From: Bacteroidales bacterium
GTDB taxonomy: Bacteria > Bacteroidota > Bacteroidia > Bacteroidales > WCHB1-69
DNA: 9,523 nucleotides
Reading direction: 5' to 3'
Assembly: GCA_017964755.1 (NCBI GenBank)
Contig: JAGCRI010000023.1
Location: forward strand, 1-9,523
In this document: positions 6,854 through 9,523 of the stretch, piece by piece
Position numbering within the stretch: the first letter of the stretch is position 1
How the letters are laid out: every line of letters begins with the position of its first letter
Program-made: the position numbers and the translations under genes
The notes under the pieces: model-generated
What the model saw: only the letters and a program-made list of their open reading frames with translations
Told to the model about the DNA's origin: nothing
Database searches by the model: none

Positions 6854-7144
6854 ATGAGTATTTTGATTAAGCCCCTTATTAGTGAAAAGATGACCAAGGC
6901 AGGCGAAAAACTCAATTGCTACGGCTTCATCGTGGACAGAAAGGCTACCAAGACCCAGATTAAAAAAGAGGTCGAAGAAATATACGGTGTGAAAGTCGAG
7001 CGCGTTAACACTCTGGTTCAACGCGGGAAATCATCATCGCGCTATACAAAAGCCGGTATGATTGAAGGACAGAAGAACACTGTGAAAAAAGCAATGGTAG
7101 TAGTAAACAAAGAACAAAAAATCGATTTTTTTAGCAATATTTAG
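6854..7144 (+). CDS. rplW: 50S ribosomal protein L23
   Basis: This 96-residue protein sits at the tunnel exit, where signal recognition particle and trigger factor dock. The L23 pattern is plain: an N-terminal ILIKPLISEKMT (3-14), then YGFIVDRKATKTQIKKEVEE (23-42) and GVKVERVNTL (45-54), then a basic loop (57-78) and the closing strand KKAMVVV. Length is typical of bacterial L23. It lies between rplD (11 bp gap) and rplB (3 bp gap), the normal S10-operon place. Confidence 0.97.
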   Translation: MSILIKPLISEKMTKAGEKLNCYGFIVDRKATKTQIKKEVEEIYGVKVERVNTLVQRGKSSSRYTKAGMIEGQKNTVKKAMVVVNKEQKIDFFSNI

Positions 7145-7147
7145 AAG

Positions 7148-7972
7148 ATGGCATTAAAAAAGTATAAACCAGTAACGCCCGGTCAGCGCTTTAAAGTAAT
7201 CAGCGCGTTTGACGACATTACCACGAACAAACCGGAAAGAAGCTTGTTGTGCCCGCACCCGAAAACCGGCGGCCGTAACAATAGTGGTAAAATGACGATG
7301 CGAAACCGCGGTGGCGGTCATAAGAAGATGTATCGTTTTATTGACTTCAGAAGAGATAAGGACGGCATTCCGGCTACCGTCAAGACCATTGAGTACGACC
7401 CGAACCGTTCGGCACGTATAGCTCTGCTTTTCTACGCAGACGGCGAGAAACGCTATATGCTTGCCCCTCACGGCATTAAGGTCGGCCAGCAGGTCGTGTC
7501 AGGCCCCGGTGTCGCTCCGGATTTGGGAAACTGCCTTCCGTTGGCTGAAATCCCGTTCGGCTCAATTATCCATAACATTGAACTTCGCCCTGGTCAGGGT
7601 GCCAAGATGGTTCGCAGCGCAGGCTCATACGCCCAGCTTATGTCACGCGATGGCAAATATGCTATTATCCGTATGCCTTCAGGCGAAACCAGAATGATTC
7701 TCTGCACTTGCCGCGCAACTATAGGTATGGTCTCCAACACCGACCACAACCTTGAGGTTTCAGGTAAGGCCGGACGTACCCGCTGGATGGGTCGTCGTCC
7801 GAGAGTCCGTGGCGTTGTCATGAACCCAGTCGATCACCCGATGGGCGGCGGCGAAGGTCGTGCATCAGGCGGTCACCCGCGCTCACGCAAGGGCTTGCCG
7901 GCTAAGGGTTATAGGACTCGTCATCCGAAGAAGAACTCGAGCCAATACATAATTGAAAGAAGAAAGAAATAA
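7148..7972 (+). CDS. rplB: 50S ribosomal protein L2
   Basis: This 274-residue protein is one of the most conserved ribosomal proteins and is needed for subunit joining and peptidyl-transferase assembly. Seen are GGRNNSGKMTMRNRGGGHKK (41-60), YRFIDFRRDKDGIPA (62-76), EYDPNRSARIAL (82-93) and MNPVDHPMGGGEGR (225-238). His230 corresponds to the critical E. coli His229 (mature numbering) and is kept; the His two residues further on in E. coli (DHPH) is Met here. The C-terminus is a basic tail (RSRKGLPAKGYRTRHPKK). It starts 3 bp after rplW and ends 17 bp before rpsS. Confidence 0.98.
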   Translation: MALKKYKPVTPGQRFKVISAFDDITTNKPERSLLCPHPKTGGRNNSGKMTMRNRGGGHKKMYRFIDFRRDKDGIPATVKTIEYDPNRSARIALLFYADGEKRYMLAPHGIKVGQQVVSGPGVAPDLGNCLPLAEIPFGSIIHNIELRPGQGAKMVRSAGSYAQLMSRDGKYAIIRMPSGETRMILCTCRATIGMVSNTDHNLEVSGKAGRTRWMGRRPRVRGVVMNPVDHPMGGGEGRASGGHPRSRKGLPAKGYRTRHPKKNSSQYIIERRKK

Positions 7973-7989
7973 TTTAAAAGTGTTTTGAT

Positions 7990-8268
7990 ATGAGTCGTTC
8001 ATTAAAAAAAGGTCCATATATCCATTATAAATTGGAAAAAAGAGCCATCGAAGCTCAACAGTCAGGTAAGAAAGTTACCATTAAGACCTGGTCGCGTTCG
8101 TCCATGATTTCTCCGGATTTTGTGGGACTTACCATCGCCGTTCATAATGGTAACAAATTCATCCCGGTTTATGTTACTGAAAATATGGTAGGTCATAAAT
8201 TGGGCGAATTTGCTCCTACACGTATATTCCGCGGACACGCAGGCCAGAAGGATAAAGGTAAGAAATAA
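7990..8268 (+). CDS. rpsS: 30S ribosomal protein S19
   Basis: This 92-residue protein lies in the head of the small subunit next to S13 and contacts the A-site region. The family is plain from SRSLKKGPYI (2-11), TIKTWSRSSMISPDFVGLTI (30-49), HNGNKFIPVYVTENMVGHKLGEF (52-74) and APTRIFRGHAG (75-85), with a short Lys-rich end. It is the last gene of this block: rplV, rpsC and rplP, which normally follow, are absent and a terminator begins 27 bp after the stop. Confidence 0.98.
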   Translation: MSRSLKKGPYIHYKLEKRAIEAQQSGKKVTIKTWSRSSMISPDFVGLTIAVHNGNKFIPVYVTENMVGHKLGEFAPTRIFRGHAGQKDKGKK

Positions 8269-8295
8269 TCCTCCCCTTCAGGCTTTTTTATATCC

Positions 8296-8330
8296 AACTC
8301 CTGTGGTTTTTTAACTGCAGGAGTTTTTTT
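8296..8330 (+). terminator. Intrinsic terminator after rpsS
   Basis: AACTCCTG (8296-8303) pairs perfectly with CAGGAGTT (8318-8325). Two G-U wobbles plus G-C and two A-U pairs continue the stem inward to 13 pairs with a TTTT loop at 8309-8312. A run of seven T follows directly (8324-8330). This is a strong Rho-independent terminator on the plus strand and marks the end of the ribosomal block, before the next promoter at 8393. Confidence 0.88.
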
Positions 8331-8392
8331 ATTATGTTGTTTCGCTATTGCTTTTTGTCATTATTTTACATTAAATGTGTGCTATAATTTTA

Positions 8393-8400
8393 TAACTTTG
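8393..8400 (+). promoter_or_regulatory. -7 promoter box for the alkaline phosphatase gene
   Basis: The sequence TAACTTTG matches TAnnTTTG. It lies 20 bases before the ATG at 8421, so the leader would be about 14 bases. The expected -33 place (near 8369-8372) has only an A/T-rich TTTTACATT, not TTTG. With the terminator upstream, this gene is almost surely its own transcription unit. I see no clear Pho-type operator. Confidence 0.55.
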
Positions 8401-8420
8401 CACACCTTAAAACTGATGTT

Positions 8421-9523
8421 ATGAAAAAGAATTTTCTTATCTCTCTTTTTTTAGTATTATCGTTTTCGTTATTTGCTCAAAATGAAGAAGTTAAGAATGT
8501 AATCCTGATGATTCCAGACGGAACTTCCTCAAGTGTGCTGGCGCTCTCGCGGTGGTACAAAGGCTACCTTGCCGGCGACTATAACACCACTTTGGCCGTT
8601 GACCCGTATCTGTGCGGATTAGTCCGCACTTTCTCGTCAAACAACCCTATTGGCGACTCGGCTCCGACCACATCGTGCTATATGACAGGGCAGCCGTCAA
8701 AGGCGGGCTTCGTCTCAACCTATCCCGAAAAAACAGACTCCGACCTCTTCCCCGTTGACGCCACACGAACATACCAGCCCCTCATCACCGCTTTTGAGGC
8801 CGCAAGAATACTGAAACACAAGGCAATAGGCCTCGTGGCAACTTCGTATCTTGAAGACGCGACTCCTGCAGACTGTATGTCTCATTATTACAACAGACAC
8901 AAAAGGGCGATTCTTGCGAAGCAGATGGTCTATAATGGCGTTGATGTGGTAATCAGCGGCGGGGCAAAAGAGGTGCGCCCACTCGAAAATGAGCTGAAAA
9001 ACAAAGGCGTGAATGTGATTTATGACGACATTGACGGCTTCAGAAGCAATGAATCCGACAAACTTTGGGCTTTCTTCGCTGAAAGCGATATACCTTATCA
9101 TCTCGACTGCGACACTGACAACGTCCCATCACTTGCCGAAATGACGAAGGTCGCTTTGAGTTGTCTCGCCGGCAGCCCTGACGGATTTGCCATTATGGTT
9201 GAAGGCAGCAAGGTTGACTGGGCGGCGCATAACGATGACGCCAAAACCATCGTTGACGAATACCTCGAATTTGACAAGGCAGTGCAGGTCGCAATTGATT
9301 TCGCAAAGAAAGACGGGCATACCGTGGTAGTGATTCTTCCCGACCACGGCAACAGCGGGATTTCAATCGGAAGCCGCAAGACAAACAAGACATACAACAA
9401 GATGAAAATTGATGAGCTGATGCAGCCGCTTATTGATTATACTGTCTCGGCGGAAAATCTCGGAGATTTGCTTGCAAGTAGCGACAACGCCGAAATTAAG
9501 CCGCTTTTCAAGAAACTTTGCAA
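8421..9523 (+). CDS. Alkaline phosphatase (PhoA family), C-terminus beyond right edge
   Basis: An open frame from the ATG at 8421 reaches the right edge (367 residues seen). A signal peptide (MKKNFLISLFLVLSFSLFAQ) sends it to the periplasm. The metal and nucleophile residues of PhoA can be placed: D33 in NVILMIPDG, D79-S80 in GDSAPTT (S80 the phosphorylated nucleophile), D146 and T148 in LEDATPAD, a likely phosphate-binding R159, E261, D266 and H270 in MVEGSKVDWAAHNDD, and D308-H309 in LPDHG. The last zinc-binding His (E. coli H412) would be past the edge. The D.T pair at 146-148 is like E. coli PhoA. The enzyme should hydrolyse phosphomonoesters, releasing phosphate. The substrate could differ, as the wider superfamily includes phosphodiesterases. 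It follows the ribosomal terminator and is functionally unrelated to that operon. Confidence 0.92.
   Translation, partial: MKKNFLISLFLVLSFSLFAQNEEVKNVILMIPDGTSSSVLALSRWYKGYLAGDYNTTLAVDPYLCGLVRTFSSNNPIGDSAPTTSCYMTGQPSKAGFVSTYPEKTDSDLFPVDATRTYQPLITAFEAARILKHKAIGLVATSYLEDATPADCMSHYYNRHKRAILAKQMVYNGVDVVISGGAKEVRPLENELKNKGVNVIYDDIDGFRSNESDKLWAFFAESDIPYHLDCDTDNVPSLAEMTKVALSCLAGSPDGFAIMVEGSKVDWAAHNDDAKTIVDEYLEFDKAVQVAIDFAKKDGHTVVVILPDHGNSGISIGSRKTNKTYNKMKIDELMQPLIDYTVSAENLGDLLASSDNAEIKPLFKKLC

Noticed and set aside
1..9523. CRISPR arrays, tRNA or rRNA genes, insertion sequences
   Set aside because: I saw no regularly spaced repeats, cloverleaf-like segments, transposase genes or terminal inverted repeats.

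Overview
This window looks like chromosomal DNA from a member of the Bacteroidota, probably Bacteroidales. Four things point there. Perfect matches to the Bacteroides-type -7 promoter box TAnnTTTG sit upstream of several genes. Most genes lack a clear Shine-Dalgarno sequence and have A/T-rich starts. The proteins belong to families typical of this phylum: a GWxTD-domain protein, a LysM-tailed lytic transglycosylase and a PBP1-type receptor-like protein. Exported proteins have short signal peptides ending in AQ or PQ. I cannot name a genus from the sequence alone.

Left half (1-5272, minus strand). Five genes read leftward in the order miaA, a small tandem-LysM protein, an MltD-like lytic transglycosylase with two C-terminal LysM repeats, a periplasmic type-1 binding-fold protein, and a GWxTD-domain protein that runs off the left edge. 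Gaps shrink along the run (36, 75, 13 and 1 bp), which suggests cotranscription. All four genes after miaA encode exported proteins, and two of them carry LysM (peptidoglycan-binding) repeats. The last four therefore look like a cell-envelope or peptidoglycan-remodelling module placed behind a tRNA-modification gene.

Middle (5273-5592). This is a divergent intergenic region. It holds a good -33/-7 promoter for miaA on the minus strand. On the plus strand it holds a -7 box for the ribosomal operon, followed by a leader of about 130 nt with nested inverted repeats.

Right half (5593-8330, plus strand). Five ribosomal protein genes, rplC-rplD-rplW-rplB-rpsS (L3, L4, L23, L2, S19), are tightly packed in standard S10-operon order. 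The block is cut out of the usual long operon: rpsJ is not in front of rplC, and a strong intrinsic terminator stands after rpsS where rplV would be expected. A separate promoter then drives a PhoA-family alkaline phosphatase with a signal peptide, which runs off the right edge.

Nothing here is an obvious new defence or mobile system. The most notable points are the isolated S10-operon block with its possible structured leader, and the envelope cluster containing a LysM protein that resembles the tail of a glucosaminidase without its catalytic domain.
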